This document shows positions 33,560 through 42,235 of a stretch of 64,000 nt of DNA, piece after piece. A model generated the notes under the pieces. The model saw only the letters and a program-made list of their open reading frames with translations, did not search any database and had not been told where the DNA came from. The DNA comes from Streptomyces antnestii (GTDB lineage Bacteria; Actinomycetota; Actinomycetes; Streptomycetales; Streptomycetaceae). Within the stretch, counting starts at the first letter, position 1; each line of letters begins with the position of its first letter. Position numbers and translations under genes: made by a program. The DNA lies in contig NZ_RZYA01000003.1 of assembly GCF_004005495.1 (NCBI RefSeq), forward strand, positions 475,343 to 539,342, in the 5' to 3' direction.

Positions 33560-34054
33560 TCACGGGGCGTCGATCTGCCAGGCGACCACTCCGGTCGCCC
33601 CTTTGGAACCGTCGACGTTGATGCGGACCAGCTTGTCCGCAGTGATCCGCTGTTGAACCACTGACCCGTCGCAGGGGACCGTGGCCTTCGTACCGGCGTT
33701 CGTCGGCACGAAGACCAACTGCGCGCTGCCGGTGCCGGCGCATGCCAGGCTGAGCCGGTAAGTCTTCCCCTCGCTCAGTCCGGGTTCGGTGTGGATACCG
33801 TCGTTCACGCGTTCCGCTCCGGCCTCGACCAGTGTCCCCTTGTGGACGGCGGCAACCGCCGCCTGGGCCTGCTCGGTGAGCTTCTTCTCCGACGGCTCAG
33901 TCGCCGTTCGAGTCGAGCTCGGTGCAGGCGACCGTGAAGAATTCCCGGCGTTGTCCTCACCGCTGTCGGACATCGTGCATGAGGTGAGCAGGAACGCTGA
34001 CACCACAACAGCGCATCCGGCGAGCTGGGCCGTCCGCAGGCTCGAACAGGTCAT
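33560..34054 (-). CDS. Lipoprotein of unknown function (element cargo)
   Basis: A 164-residue protein with a signal peptide and lipobox LTSC (C26), followed by a Ser/Thr/Glu-rich linker (about 30-58). The C-terminal domain (about 60-164) is beta-rich and holds two cysteines that could pair (LACAGTG, VPCDGS). This layout is common among Streptomyces surface lipoproteins. It starts inside the stop of the upstream gene (ATGA at 34051-34054), so the two are translated together. The gene lies inside the tRNA-Pro element. Confidence 0.8.
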   Translation of the reverse strand: MTCSSLRTAQLAGCAVVVSAFLLTSCTMSDSGEDNAGNSSRSPAPSSTRTATEPSEKKLTEQAQAAVAAVHKGTLVEAGAERVNDGIHTEPGLSEGKTYRLSLACAGTGSAQLVFVPTNAGTKATVPCDGSVVQQRITADKLVRINVDGSKGATGVVAWQIDAP

Positions 34055-34689
34055 GACTTGGTTTCCCAGTACTTCCAGCCGGTTTCCTTGGTGGGCAGCG
34101 TCGCCGAACCGTGGCCGATCTCGTGGGGCGCGCCGCAGCCGTTGCCGACGGAACGGTACCTCTTCCAGTTCACCTTGTAGCCCCAGGAACCGTACTGCAG
34201 GTGACCGTACTTGTCCCTCTTGATCTCGTGGGTATAGGTGTGCCCCGTTGTGACTGACACGGTGCCAGTGACCTTGACCGAGATGGTGGCCTTGGCTTTC
34301 GTGAGGATCGCTCCAGCCGAATACTCGCCACTACCCGCTACTTCGAGAGAAATGGTGCCGCTCTTGGTCACGGACACCGACATGGTGCCGCCCGGCCCAT
34401 CCTTGTACTTGGTGCCGTTCCACCACGAAGGCACGTGGTACGCCCTCTTCGACGAGAATTCGTACCACGTCTGCGGACCCTCACATCTACGCGGTTCCGT
34501 CTCGTTGATCGGCTGGTCGGTCTCGTCCTCCCAGCCCTGCCTGTCGTTGATGTCCGTCGTCTGGTCGACAGAACCAGCCGTATCGTCAGCCGGCACTTCG
34601 TCTGCGACAGCCGGGCCCACAGTCCCGAAGCAGAGAAGCAGTGCGGCAGTGGCAGCGCTGGTCAAAGCGTGCCGTGAACCGATGCCCAT
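34051..34689 (-). CDS. Secreted protein of unknown function (element cargo)
   Basis: A 212-residue protein with a Sec signal (RHALTSAATAALLLCFGTVGPAVA), an acidic stretch (DEVPADDTAGSVDQTTDIND), and a mature domain rich in Ser/Thr/Gly/Lys/Tyr. The domain includes WYEFSSKRAYHVPSWWNG and VGNGCGAPHEIGHGSATLP. The HEIGH string resembles a metal-binding HExGH motif, but there is no other protease feature, so I do not call an enzyme. It is coupled to the lipoprotein gene. The ATG at 34689 has AAAGGTGA upstream. Confidence 0.78.
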   Translation of the reverse strand: MGIGSRHALTSAATAALLLCFGTVGPAVADEVPADDTAGSVDQTTDINDRQGWEDETDQPINETEPRRCEGPQTWYEFSSKRAYHVPSWWNGTKYKDGPGGTMSVSVTKSGTISLEVAGSGEYSAGAILTKAKATISVKVTGTVSVTTGHTYTHEIKRDKYGHLQYGSWGYKVNWKRYRSVGNGCGAPHEIGHGSATLPTKETGWKYWETKS

Positions 34690-35230
34690 GTGTCACCTTT
34701 CCGGTGGACCGCCCCCGTGGCGATCGAGCACTCGGACAGTACGTGCAGGGCATGTACGCGACAGAAGGAAGATCTATCTTCTGAGGAGAACTTGAGGGTT
34801 CAAAACGCTGCACGTCGATTTCCTCCATTCCAGAGCGGAAGCGTCGATGGGATGCGCGCAACTCCGCCCAGCGGTCGAACCGGGGTTTCGCGTTGGAGAA
34901 GGTGCCGACGGTCAAGGTTGTGCGCGATTCGCTTCCATCGCATGGACTGCACGCGCTCAGCCGTCTCGAAGAGCTCTTTGCCCCGGCATGGCTGTTTGCT
35001 TGGATCGGGTTCATGACTGATCAGGGGGCACCGGCCCATCTCGGTTGCGGCGAAAAGCCGTTGACCGTAATTGACCGCACAAAGTGGCACCGTTGTGGCA
35101 CGTGGCCTTCTGATCCGTAGCTCTATGTGGAGCAGTCAACGAAGGGCAAACAGGTCGTGCCTAGTCCTCGTAGGGGCGCTAGTGGACACAAGCGGCTGCG
35201 GTAGTTGCGGTACTTCGCTGCTGTACTGGG
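34690..35230. other. Intergenic region inside the element
   Basis: No supportable gene. It holds the promoter region of the secreted-protein operon and is AT-richer than the core genome. A short AT-rich inverted repeat (GAAGAT / ATCTTC, around 34768-34782) lies about 80 nt upstream of the 34689 start. Confidence 0.5.
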
Positions 35231-35566
35231 TCACAGATCCACTCGGGACTCCGTCTCGCGGGACTCTCCTCCCAGTACGACATGTGCCGGCCTGAACGGC
35301 AGGCTACGCAGGGTCGGTTCCATGACCTTGAAGAGCGCCTCGGCATCTGCACCATAGGCATACAGGACGGCCTCGCCTCCGCCGAACTCGTTCCCGTCGA
35401 CCTCGCCGACTCCCGCTTCTTCGACGGCGTAGGTCATGGCCCGCTCTGCGTCGTAGATGGCTTGGCGCTCGGCGGGCGAGTGGTACTGGGCATCGCTCAG
35501 ACGGTAATGGGCAATGACGGCTTGCTCTGGCGTCCCTGCTTCGGGGAGATCAAACAGCGCGTCCAT
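35231..35566 (-). CDS. Small acidic protein of unknown function (element cargo)
   Basis: A 111-residue, Glu/Ala-rich cytoplasmic protein. It starts MDALFDLPEAGTPEQAVIAH and has EFGGGEAVLYAYGADAEALF and MEPTLRSLPFRPAHVVL. Proteins with this ferredoxin-like pattern occur singly in Streptomyces genomes; I know of no assigned function. By size and acidity it would suit an immunity or modulator protein, but no toxin partner is adjacent. The ATG at 35566 has GAGGTGAG upstream. Confidence 0.72.
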   Translation of the reverse strand: MDALFDLPEAGTPEQAVIAHYRLSDAQYHSPAERQAIYDAERAMTYAVEEAGVGEVDGNEFGGGEAVLYAYGADAEALFKVMEPTLRSLPFRPAHVVLGGESRETESRVDL

Positions 35567-35734
35567 GCGTGCACGCTCTCACCTCGCTCTGACAGCAGGA
35601 TCTCAGCTTGGGAAGCTGGGGTTATCTAGGGCTGATCCGGCCGCTGAGCTGCTGAAACGAGGAAATCACGCCCGCGTCGCCGAGCGTGCAGGAACCGTGA
35701 CTCCCCGCGGTACCCCGCTTGATCCGGTGCGGCT

Positions 35735-36970
35735 GTGGTGCGGGGCTCGACGATCGGTGGTGACCTTCTGATCCCTGGGATCGGGCTGCTCGTGGGGGAG
35801 GGTGGTCGGTCTCCTCCTGGAGCGACCGCCGGCGGCGGTGGTGATCACAGGCCCTTGTGTGCCGTCGTTGCCGTCACTCGCGGATCACCGAGTGCTGTGC
35901 CACCGGGCAAGTGGAAGGGACCGCAGAATCCTGGGCTATGGATATTCTCTGGCGATGTCGAACCAGTCAGTGGCAGCGGGAGTTCGTCTCGCTGGTGTAA
36001 TGGCCCACTGCGGCGGAAGCCCAGTCGGTGCCGTGAAGTTTTTGGTGGGGGCGAGATAGCCTCCGCACCGGCCGCCCCGGAGCCGTATACAGCCCTCGCC
36101 GAGTTGTGGCGGGACCGGCGCTCGGAACTGGAAGAGGGTCTCGCAGGGGACGGCTCTTTGAGTGCGGTGCTGGCGCAGGCGTACTTCCTGTTCCTCGAGG
36201 GGGACATGGATAACGCGGTGATGGCCCTTGGTTCGGTCACGGGGGTGAGGCCCGAGGTGGCGTGGGGCGCTGCCCCGTGGTTCGGCGATGCGCGGTTTCT
36301 CGGCGCGGTGAGTGTCGAGGCCTTCGCCGAGGCGTGTTTGCGGACGTTGGACTACGGCCACGACCTGGACACCGACGAGATGCGGGAGTGGTTCGCGCCC
36401 TGGTTTCACGCCCTCGACGTGGTCTCCGAACGGAGTCCCGTGCCGGAGTCGCTGGCTGCCATGGCCCGGCTTCCGCGGGCCTGCGGCCGCTACGAGCTTG
36501 CCTTCGCCCTGTGTGACCGCGCCGATGCCGTCGAGCAAGTCATGTGGACCGCGGTCGCACGGGCAGCTACCTGGCGCGTGGTGGGCGACCTGGGCCAGGC
36601 TGCGGCCGCTTTCGAAAGCGCCCTGGCCCTGGAGCCTGCCAACTGGTCCCTCTACCTGGACTTTGCCGACGTGCGTGCCGAGCAGGGTAACTTCGCCGCA
36701 GCCTTGGGCCTCGTCGAGCAGGGTCTGCAACATGAACCGCACGAGGTCTCCCTGCGCGCGGCAGCCGCTGCGTATCGCGCGAGCCTGACCAGTTCGTCCG
36801 ACGACCTGCAGGCCCTGATCGCCCTGGCGCCGGAACTCGCGAATACTTCCTACCGCGACCTGCTGATCAACTACGCGTGCGCGGGGCCGGGGCTGCCTCG
36901 GAGCCTCGTGGCCGAGGCCCGCCGCATCTCCTCTATCGCGCTGGGCTCGCTTGGATCATGTCTCGGTTGA
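35735..36970 (+). CDS. TPR-like protein, start unsettled
   Basis: From about position 36050 the frame codes for a helical-repeat protein. Stretches such as LAQAYFLFLEGDMDNAVMALG, RYELAFALCDRADAVEQVMWTA, GDLGQAAAAFESALALEPANWSLYLDFADV and GNFAAALGLVEQGLQHEPHEV have the tetratricopeptide A/L/A/Y pattern. The coordinates give the whole open frame from the GTG at 35735. The first about 100 codons do not look coding, and no ATG/GTG occurs between roughly 35900 and 36160. A second frame begins MSNQSVAAGVRLAG at 35955 and stops at 36059. The 5' end may be frameshifted. Confidence 0.55.
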   Translation: MVRGSTIGGDLLIPGIGLLVGEGGRSPPGATAGGGGDHRPLCAVVAVTRGSPSAVPPGKWKGPQNPGLWIFSGDVEPVSGSGSSSRWCNGPLRRKPSRCREVFGGGEIASAPAAPEPYTALAELWRDRRSELEEGLAGDGSLSAVLAQAYFLFLEGDMDNAVMALGSVTGVRPEVAWGAAPWFGDARFLGAVSVEAFAEACLRTLDYGHDLDTDEMREWFAPWFHALDVVSERSPVPESLAAMARLPRACGRYELAFALCDRADAVEQVMWTAVARAATWRVVGDLGQAAAAFESALALEPANWSLYLDFADVRAEQGNFAAALGLVEQGLQHEPHEVSLRAAAAAYRASLTSSSDDLQALIALAPELANTSYRDLLINYACAGPGLPRSLVAEARRISSIALGSLGSCLG

Positions 36971-36998
36971 TGCTTGACGTTGTGGCTTCACCTGATGC

Positions 36999-38231
36999 TT
37001 GACACCGCTTGCCTCGGCTTGGCTGTGCGCGTCTGATCGACGCAGCAGGGGAGACGGGGGCCTCCACTGGGACGACAAGCGCCAGCGCTGGATCGCCACG
37101 GCCAGCCTTGGATTCGACCCCAGCGGCAAGCGGATCGTGAAGCGGGCCAGCGGCATGACCAAGACGGCTGCCAAGGCCAAGCTCAAGGAGGTACTGAGGG
37201 ACTACGAGGACGGCCTCGCGATCGCGCCCACCGGCTACACGGTTAAGGACGCGGTCACGGACTGGCTCCGGTACGGGCTGAATGGCCGCGATGCCTCGAC
37301 GATCGGGACGAACACGATCCTTTGCAACACCCACGTGATCCCTGCCCTGGGCGCCCGCAAGCTCCGTGACCTCAGCGCGGATGACGTGGACAGGTGGCTT
37401 GCCGGTAAGTCCAAGGTGCTCAGCACGCGCTCGCTGGAAGCCATCCGCTCCTGCCTGAACCGTGCGGTCAAGCGGGCGATGGCGCGGGACAAGGTGAAGA
37501 GCAACGTCGTCGAGTTGTGCTCGGTCCCCGCCGGGCGTCCCGGCCGGCCATCCAAGTCCCTCACGCTCAAGCAGGCCGAAGCGGTGCTCACGGCGGCGGA
37601 GGACTCCCCGATCCACGCGTACCTCGTGGTCTCGCTCCTCACCGGTGGCCGGACCGAGGAGATGCGTCCGCTCACCTGGGATCACGTCGACCTCGACGGA
37701 GCCTCGACCGCGACCCCCGCAATTCCGCCGCACATCGCCGTCCGGCGCTCGGTCCGGAGCTCCGGTGACACGAAAACCAGGAAGTCCCGTCGCACGCTCC
37801 CTCTGCCTGGCAGGGCCATCGACGCACTCAAGGTCCAGCGGGAGCGTCAGGGCTGGCAGCGCCTCGCGGCTGGTGAACAGTGGCAGGAATCCGGGCTCGT
37901 CTTCACCTCTGCCATGGGCACCGAGCTGGACGCCGCGAACGTCCGGCGCGAGCTCCGAAAGGTCCTCACTCGTGCCGCAGAGTTGCCGGGCATGGACATC
38001 GAGCCCCACGTGATCAAACCTGACGAGTGGACCACACGTGAGACCCGGACGTCCTTCGTCTCGATCTTGTCGGACGGGGGTATCCCGCTCGAAGAGATCT
38101 CGCGCCTGGTCGGTCACTCCAGCACTGCCGTCACGGAGGAGGTCTACCGGAAGCAGATCCGTCCGGTGATCCAGACTGGTGCCACCGCCATGGACGGGAT
38201 CTTCGGTACGCCGCCGCCTCCGAAGCGGTAG
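36999..38231 (+). CDS. int: Tyrosine recombinase/integrase of the element
   Basis: A protein of up to 410 residues. It has an N-terminal arm-binding-like part (GDGGLHWDDKRQRWIATASLGFDPSGKRIVKR), a core-binding domain, and a catalytic domain with the box I Arg (LLTGGRTEEMRPLTWDHVDL), a Lys/Arg-rich beta turn (GDTKTRKSRRTLPLPG), VGHSSTAVTEEVYRKQ with Tyr, and a box II region reading TTRETRTSFVS. Relatives usually have RELRHSFVS there, so the His after the second Arg is Thr here. A short insertion precedes it. The TTG at 36999 is the only available start; homologues begin near residue 15. Confidence 0.85.
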   Translation: MTPLASAWLCASDRRSRGDGGLHWDDKRQRWIATASLGFDPSGKRIVKRASGMTKTAAKAKLKEVLRDYEDGLAIAPTGYTVKDAVTDWLRYGLNGRDASTIGTNTILCNTHVIPALGARKLRDLSADDVDRWLAGKSKVLSTRSLEAIRSCLNRAVKRAMARDKVKSNVVELCSVPAGRPGRPSKSLTLKQAEAVLTAAEDSPIHAYLVVSLLTGGRTEEMRPLTWDHVDLDGASTATPAIPPHIAVRRSVRSSGDTKTRKSRRTLPLPGRAIDALKVQRERQGWQRLAAGEQWQESGLVFTSAMGTELDAANVRRELRKVLTRAAELPGMDIEPHVIKPDEWTTRETRTSFVSILSDGGIPLEEISRLVGHSSTAVTEEVYRKQIRPVIQTGATAMDGIFGTPPPPKR

Positions 38232-38254
38232 TCACGCAGTTAGTCACACAAAGA

Positions 38255-38292
38255 CAGAGGCTCAGGTACTGAATTCAGTACCTGAGCCTCTG
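38255..38292. terminator. 38-bp perfect palindrome between integrase and tRNA
   Basis: Perfect palindrome with left arm CAGAGGCTCAGGTACTGAA. It lies 24 nt after the integrase stop and 17 nt before the tRNA 3' end. It would fold into a strong hairpin on either strand. Confidence 0.8.
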
Positions 38293-38303
38293 ACCTGCTA
38301 CTT

Positions 38304-38350
38304 AGCTGTCGGGGTGGCGGGATTTGAACCCACGACCTCTTCGTCCCGAA
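38304..38350. repeat. attR, inside the intact tRNA-Pro gene
   Basis: 47 bp repeating attL with one mismatch (G at 38311 for A at 33353). Its tRNA part spans the anticodon loop to the 3' end. Confidence 0.92.
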
Positions 38351-38382
38351 CGAAGCGCGCTGCCAAGCTGCGCTACACCCCG
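38309..38382 (-). tRNA. tRNA-Pro (CGG anticodon)
   Basis: 74 nt on the minus strand. Acceptor stem CGGGGTG / CACCCCG, anticodon stem CTTCG / CGAAG around loop TTCGGGA (anticodon CGG), and T-loop GTTCAAATCC. CCA is not encoded. It is the integration target of the element, and its 3' part is rebuilt by att. Confidence 0.95.
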
Positions 38383-38431
38383 ATGTCGTTGCTCCACTGG
38401 CCCGCAGTTCTGCAGGTCGTGGCGACATCGA

Positions 38432-39412
38432 TTACTTTAGCGGACCGGCGGCCGTAGGCGAAATCCGGTTTTCGGAGGGCCTCGGGGTCAGGGTCAGGAG
38501 GGTCACTTCCGGGGGGCAGGCGAAGCGGACCGGGGTGTAGCGGTTGGCGCCGCAGCCTGCCGAGACGTGCAGGTAGGAGCGGTGGCCGCCGGCCTCGTGG
38601 GTGGACAGGCCCTTCACGCGGTCCGTGTCCAGGTCGCAGTTCGTGACGAGCGCCCCGTAGAAGGGGATGCACAGCTGGCCGCCGTGGGTGTGGCCGGCCA
38701 GGACCAGCGGGTAGCCGTCCGCGGTGAACGCGTCCAGGGCCCGCAGGTACGGCGCGTGCACGATGCCCATCGAGAAGTCGGCGCCGGAGGCCGGGCCGCC
38801 CGCCACGCGCGCGTACCGGTCGCGCTTGATGTGCGGGTCGTCGAGGCCCGTGAACGCGATCTCCATGCCCTCGATCTTCAGGGCGCCCCGCGTGTTGGTG
38901 AGGTTCAGCCAGCCCGCCGCGTCGAAGCCGTCGCGCAGGTCCTCCCACGGGTTGTGGACGACGCCGACGGCGGGGGCGTTGCCGTTGAGGCCGTACGCGC
39001 CGCGGGCCTTCTCGAAGAGGTAGCGGGCCGGGTTGCGCAGCTTCGGGCCGTAGTAGTCGTTCGAGCCGAAGACGTACGCCCCCGGGAACTCCATCAGCGG
39101 GCCGAGCGCGTCCAGGACCTCCGGTACGCCCTCCGGGTCGGAGAGGTTGTCGCCCGTGTTGATCACGAAGTCGGGGCGCAGGCCGGCCAGGGAGCGCAGC
39201 CAGCGCTGCTTCTTGCGCTGGCCGCCGACCATGTGGATGTCGGAGACCTGGAGGACGCGCAGCGGGCGCATTCCGGGGGGAAGCACCGGGACGGTGACCC
39301 GTCGGAGCCGGAACGAGCGGGCTTCGAACCCGGCCGAGTAGATCAGTCCCGCGGCGCCTGCCGCCGTGATGCCTGCTGTCACTTTCAGGGGAAGCCCGTA
39401 TCGCGCGCGCAT
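38432..39412 (-). CDS. Membrane-anchored metallophosphoesterase
   Basis: A 326-residue calcineurin-like phosphoesterase with an N-terminal helix. The metal-binding motifs are VSDIH (about 57-61), NTGDN, GSNDYY (in place of GNHD), and GHTHGGQ. Members of this family hydrolyse phosphodiester or phospholipid-like substrates at the membrane. It lies immediately after the tRNA on the same strand; the stop is 50 nt from the tRNA 5' end. It is a core Streptomyces gene by character. Confidence 0.9.
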   Translation of the reverse strand: MRARYGLPLKVTAGITAAGAAGLIYSAGFEARSFRLRRVTVPVLPPGMRPLRVLQVSDIHMVGGQRKKQRWLRSLAGLRPDFVINTGDNLSDPEGVPEVLDALGPLMEFPGAYVFGSNDYYGPKLRNPARYLFEKARGAYGLNGNAPAVGVVHNPWEDLRDGFDAAGWLNLTNTRGALKIEGMEIAFTGLDDPHIKRDRYARVAGGPASGADFSMGIVHAPYLRALDAFTADGYPLVLAGHTHGGQLCIPFYGALVTNCDLDTDRVKGLSTHEAGGHRSYLHVSAGCGANRYTPVRFACPPEVTLLTLTPRPSENRISPTAAGPLK

Positions 39413-39488
39413 ACGCCCATCGTGTCAGACCTGGCAGGTCCCGGAAATCAACGGGCGTCGGGCCTGATGCACCTGCGACAATCAGCGC

Positions 39489-39953
39489 ATGACCACGCTC
39501 AAGTCGAAGCTGCAGGAAGACCTCACCGCCGCGATCCGGGGGCGTGACGAGCTGCGCTCCTCGACGCTCCGGCTGACCCTCACCGCGATCACCAAGGAGG
39601 AGGTCGCGGGCACCGAGGCGCGTCAGCTGTCCGACGACGAGGTGCAGAAGGTGATCGCCCGCGAGGCGAAGAAGCGCCGCGAGGCGGCCGAGGCGTTCGC
39701 GCAGGGTGGCCGCCCCGAGCAGGCCGCGAAGGAGAAGGCGGAGGGCGAGATCCTCGCCGAGTACCTGCCGAAGCAGCTCTCGGACGACGAGCTCCGGGCG
39801 ATCGTCGCCCAGGCCGTCGAGGAGGCGAAGGCGGCCGGGGCCGAGGGGCCGCGCGCCATGGGCCAGGTCATGAAGATCGTGAACCCGAAGGTCGCGGGCC
39901 TGGCCGAGGGCGGCCGCGTCGCCGCGCTCGTGAAGCAGCTGCTCGCGGGCTGA
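39489..39953 (+). CDS. GatB/YqeY domain protein
   Basis: A 154-residue, all-helical protein: MTTLKSKLQEDLTAAIRGRDELRSSTLRLTLTAI, then KRREAAEAFAQGGRPEQAAKEKAEGEILAEYLPKQLSDDEL, and MGQVMKIVNPKVAGLAEGGRVAALVKQLL. This is the YqeY family, related to the tail of the amidotransferase GatB, of unclear cellular role. It ends before a strong terminator and is convergent with the PBP gene. Confidence 0.93.
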   Translation: MTTLKSKLQEDLTAAIRGRDELRSSTLRLTLTAITKEEVAGTEARQLSDDEVQKVIAREAKKRREAAEAFAQGGRPEQAAKEKAEGEILAEYLPKQLSDDELRAIVAQAVEEAKAAGAEGPRAMGQVMKIVNPKVAGLAEGGRVAALVKQLLAG

Positions 39954-39979
39954 GCCCATAAGTAGGAATAAGTAGGAAT

Positions 39980-40020
39980 GTGAATGGGGCGCCCCCCCAT
40001 AAAGGGGGCGCCCCATTCAC
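39980..40020. terminator. Strong bidirectional terminator
   Basis: Perfect 17-bp stem (left arm GTGAATGGGGCGCCCCC) around a short AT-containing loop, between the convergent YqeY and PBP genes. A tandem AAGTAGGAAT direct repeat lies just before it (39959-39979). Confidence 0.85.
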
Positions 40021-40036
40021 GTACGGTCGCGCCGGC

Positions 40037-42235
40037 TCAGTGGCGTTTGCCTCCGTGGCCGTTGCCTCCGCCGATCAGGTTCGGCGGGATGGAGATCTTC
40101 GGCCAGGGGGTGGAGCCACCCTGTCCGTCGCCGCCCTGGCCGCCGTCATGGCCCTTGTCCTTGTTCTTGTCCTTCTTGGCGTCCGGGATGTTGACGAGGT
40201 GGAAGGCGGGGGACGGCTTGCCCGAGAGGGCGCCGACCATGGCGTCCCGCCAGATCGGCCCCGGGACCTGGCCGCCGAAGACCTTGTCCTGGTACTGGCC
40301 GCCGATGACGATGTTCTGCATCTCGACGTTCTGCTGGGCGCTGCCGACCCAGACGGCGCCGGACAGGTTCGGCGTGTAGCCCACGAACCAGGCGTTCTTA
40401 CGGCTGTCGGTGGTACCGGTCTTGCCCGCGTTCGCCCGGTCGGTCAGGCCGGCCTGCTGGCCCGTACCGGAGTCGATCACACCGCTCAGCAGGGTGTTTA
40501 TGTTGTCGGCGGTCTTCTCGGACATCGCGCGCTTGCACGTCGACTGCGGCACCGGCAGCGACTTGTCGCCGGGCGCGGTGATCGACTCGATGGCGACCGG
40601 CGTGCAGTACGTGCCGCGGTTGGCGAAGGCGGCGTACGCGCTGGCCATGGTCAGCGGCGAGATGCCCTTCGCGCCGAGGACGATGGAGGGCACCTGGGGC
40701 AGCTTGTCGCCGTTGCCCTGGACGACGCCGAGCTTGTCGGCCATGTCCATCACGGGGCAGATCCCGGTGTCGCCGATCATCTGCACGAAGTAGGTGTTGA
40801 TGGACTTCGCCATCGCCTCCTTCAGCGCGTACGGACCCTTCTCGGACTCGTTCTCGTTCTCCACGGTGTAGCCGCCGTCGTTCACCCACGGCTTGCCGCA
40901 CGTCTGGACGGAGCGCGGATACGGCATCTTGTACGGCGCCGGATACGACTTCGTCGCCGGCGTGCCCTGCTCCAGGGCGGCCGCGGCGAGGAACGGCTTG
41001 AACGTCGAACCCGTCGGGAAGCCGAAGTTCGACCCGCTCATCTTCTGGTCGACCGAGTAGTTGATCTGCGTCTCGTTCTTGCCGAAGCCGTACGGCTTCG
41101 ACTGGCCCATGCCGAGGATCTTTCCGGTGCCGGGCTCGACGAAGGTGGCCGCCGTCGCGACCTTGTCCGTCTGGTAGACGTGCTTCTTTATCGAGGCCTG
41201 CACCGATTCCTGCGTCTGGGGATCGAGCGTGGTCCGCACCTGCAGACCGCCCCGGTTCCAGAGCTTCGCCCGCTTCTCCGGCGTCTTGCCGAAGACGGGG
41301 TCGTTGAGGAACACCTCGCGCACGTAGTCGCAGAAGAAGCCCGCGCCCTTGACCGCGGTGATGCAGCCGTTCTGCGGCTTGCTGACGTTGAGGCCGAGCG
41401 GCTTCGCCTTGGCCTGGTCCGCCTCCTGCTGGGAGATGTCGTGGACGTCGGCCATGCGCTGGAGCACGACGTTCCGCCGCTTGGTGGCCTCGGCCTCGTC
41501 GTTGACCGGGTCGTAGCGGCTCGGGGACTGCACGATGCCGGCGAGCATCGCGGACTCCTCGACCGTCAGGTCCTTCGCCGGCTTGGAGAAGTAGCGCTGC
41601 GAGGCCGCCTCGACGCCGTACGCCTGCTCACCGAAGTACGTGATGTTCAGGTAGTTGGCGAGGATCTTCTTCTTGCCGAGCTTGTCCTCGAGCTGGATCG
41701 CGTACTTCAGCTCGCGGACCTTGCGGCCGATCGTCTGCTGGGTGGCCTGCGCGAGCTTCGTCGGGTCGTCGCCGGCCTCCTCCATGAAGACGTTCTTCAC
41801 GTACTGCTGCGTGAGCGTGGACGCGCCCTGCGCGACGCCGCCGCTCTGCGCGTTCTGGTTGATCGCGCGCAGGATGCCCTTCATGTCGACGGCGCCGTGC
41901 TCGTAGAAGCGCGAGTCCTCGATCGCGACGAGCGCCTTCTGCATGTACGGCGAGATGTCCGTGAGGGGCACCACCGTGCGGTCACGCGAGTAGACCGTCG
42001 CGATCGTGCCGCCCTTGTTGTCCAGGATCGTGGTGCGCTGACTGAGTGGCGGCTGCTTGAGGTTGGCCGGGATCTCGTCGAACCCCTCGACCGAGCCCTT
42101 CGCCGCGAGGCCGAGCGCGCCCGCTGCGGGCAGCGCGATTCCGGCGAGTACGGCTCCCGCGAGGACACTGACACCGAGGAACTTGGCGGCCTGCTGAGTC
42201 GGTGACAGTCCACCGCCCGAGCGCTTCTTTCCCAT
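40037..42235 (-). CDS. Class A penicillin-binding protein (GT51 + transpeptidase)
   Basis: A 732-residue bifunctional peptidoglycan synthase. After a membrane helix (about 15-45), the glycosyltransferase domain has EDSRFYEHG (catalytic Glu at 106) and GASTLTQQYVKN. The transpeptidase domain shows the Ser-x-x-Lys motif as GSTFKPF, SINTYF (SxN) and GKTGTT (KTG). The tail is rich in Lys/Gly/Asp (DAKKDKNKDKGHDGG). It polymerises and cross-links the cell wall outside the membrane. It stands divergently from wblA, as in Streptomyces genomes I remember. Confidence 0.95.
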   Translation of the reverse strand: MGKKRSGGGLSPTQQAAKFLGVSVLAGAVLAGIALPAAGALGLAAKGSVEGFDEIPANLKQPPLSQRTTILDNKGGTIATVYSRDRTVVPLTDISPYMQKALVAIEDSRFYEHGAVDMKGILRAINQNAQSGGVAQGASTLTQQYVKNVFMEEAGDDPTKLAQATQQTIGRKVRELKYAIQLEDKLGKKKILANYLNITYFGEQAYGVEAASQRYFSKPAKDLTVEESAMLAGIVQSPSRYDPVNDEAEATKRRNVVLQRMADVHDISQQEADQAKAKPLGLNVSKPQNGCITAVKGAGFFCDYVREVFLNDPVFGKTPEKRAKLWNRGGLQVRTTLDPQTQESVQASIKKHVYQTDKVATAATFVEPGTGKILGMGQSKPYGFGKNETQINYSVDQKMSGSNFGFPTGSTFKPFLAAAALEQGTPATKSYPAPYKMPYPRSVQTCGKPWVNDGGYTVENENESEKGPYALKEAMAKSINTYFVQMIGDTGICPVMDMADKLGVVQGNGDKLPQVPSIVLGAKGISPLTMASAYAAFANRGTYCTPVAIESITAPGDKSLPVPQSTCKRAMSEKTADNINTLLSGVIDSGTGQQAGLTDRANAGKTGTTDSRKNAWFVGYTPNLSGAVWVGSAQQNVEMQNIVIGGQYQDKVFGGQVPGPIWRDAMVGALSGKPSPAFHLVNIPDAKKDKNKDKGHDGGQGGDGQGGSTPWPKISIPPNLIGGGNGHGGKRH

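Larger units (their letters stand above)
33346..38350. mobile_element. Integrative element in tRNA-Pro(CGG)
   Basis: Bounded by 47-bp direct repeats (33346-33392 and 38304-38350). A tyrosine integrase lies directly beside the intact tRNA, the usual layout of tRNA-targeted elements. The spacing between repeats gives a unit of 4,958 bp. Cargo: a lipoprotein and a secreted protein (overlapping genes), a small acidic protein, and a TPR-like gene with a damaged front. No replication, transfer or excisionase gene is recognised, so it is likely a small or decayed element that needs a helper to move. Confidence 0.88.

Noticed and set aside
34051..34689. Secreted zinc metalloprotease based on HEIGH
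   Set aside because: The string is near the C-terminus, without other ligands, signature or pro-region. It is too weak for an enzyme call.
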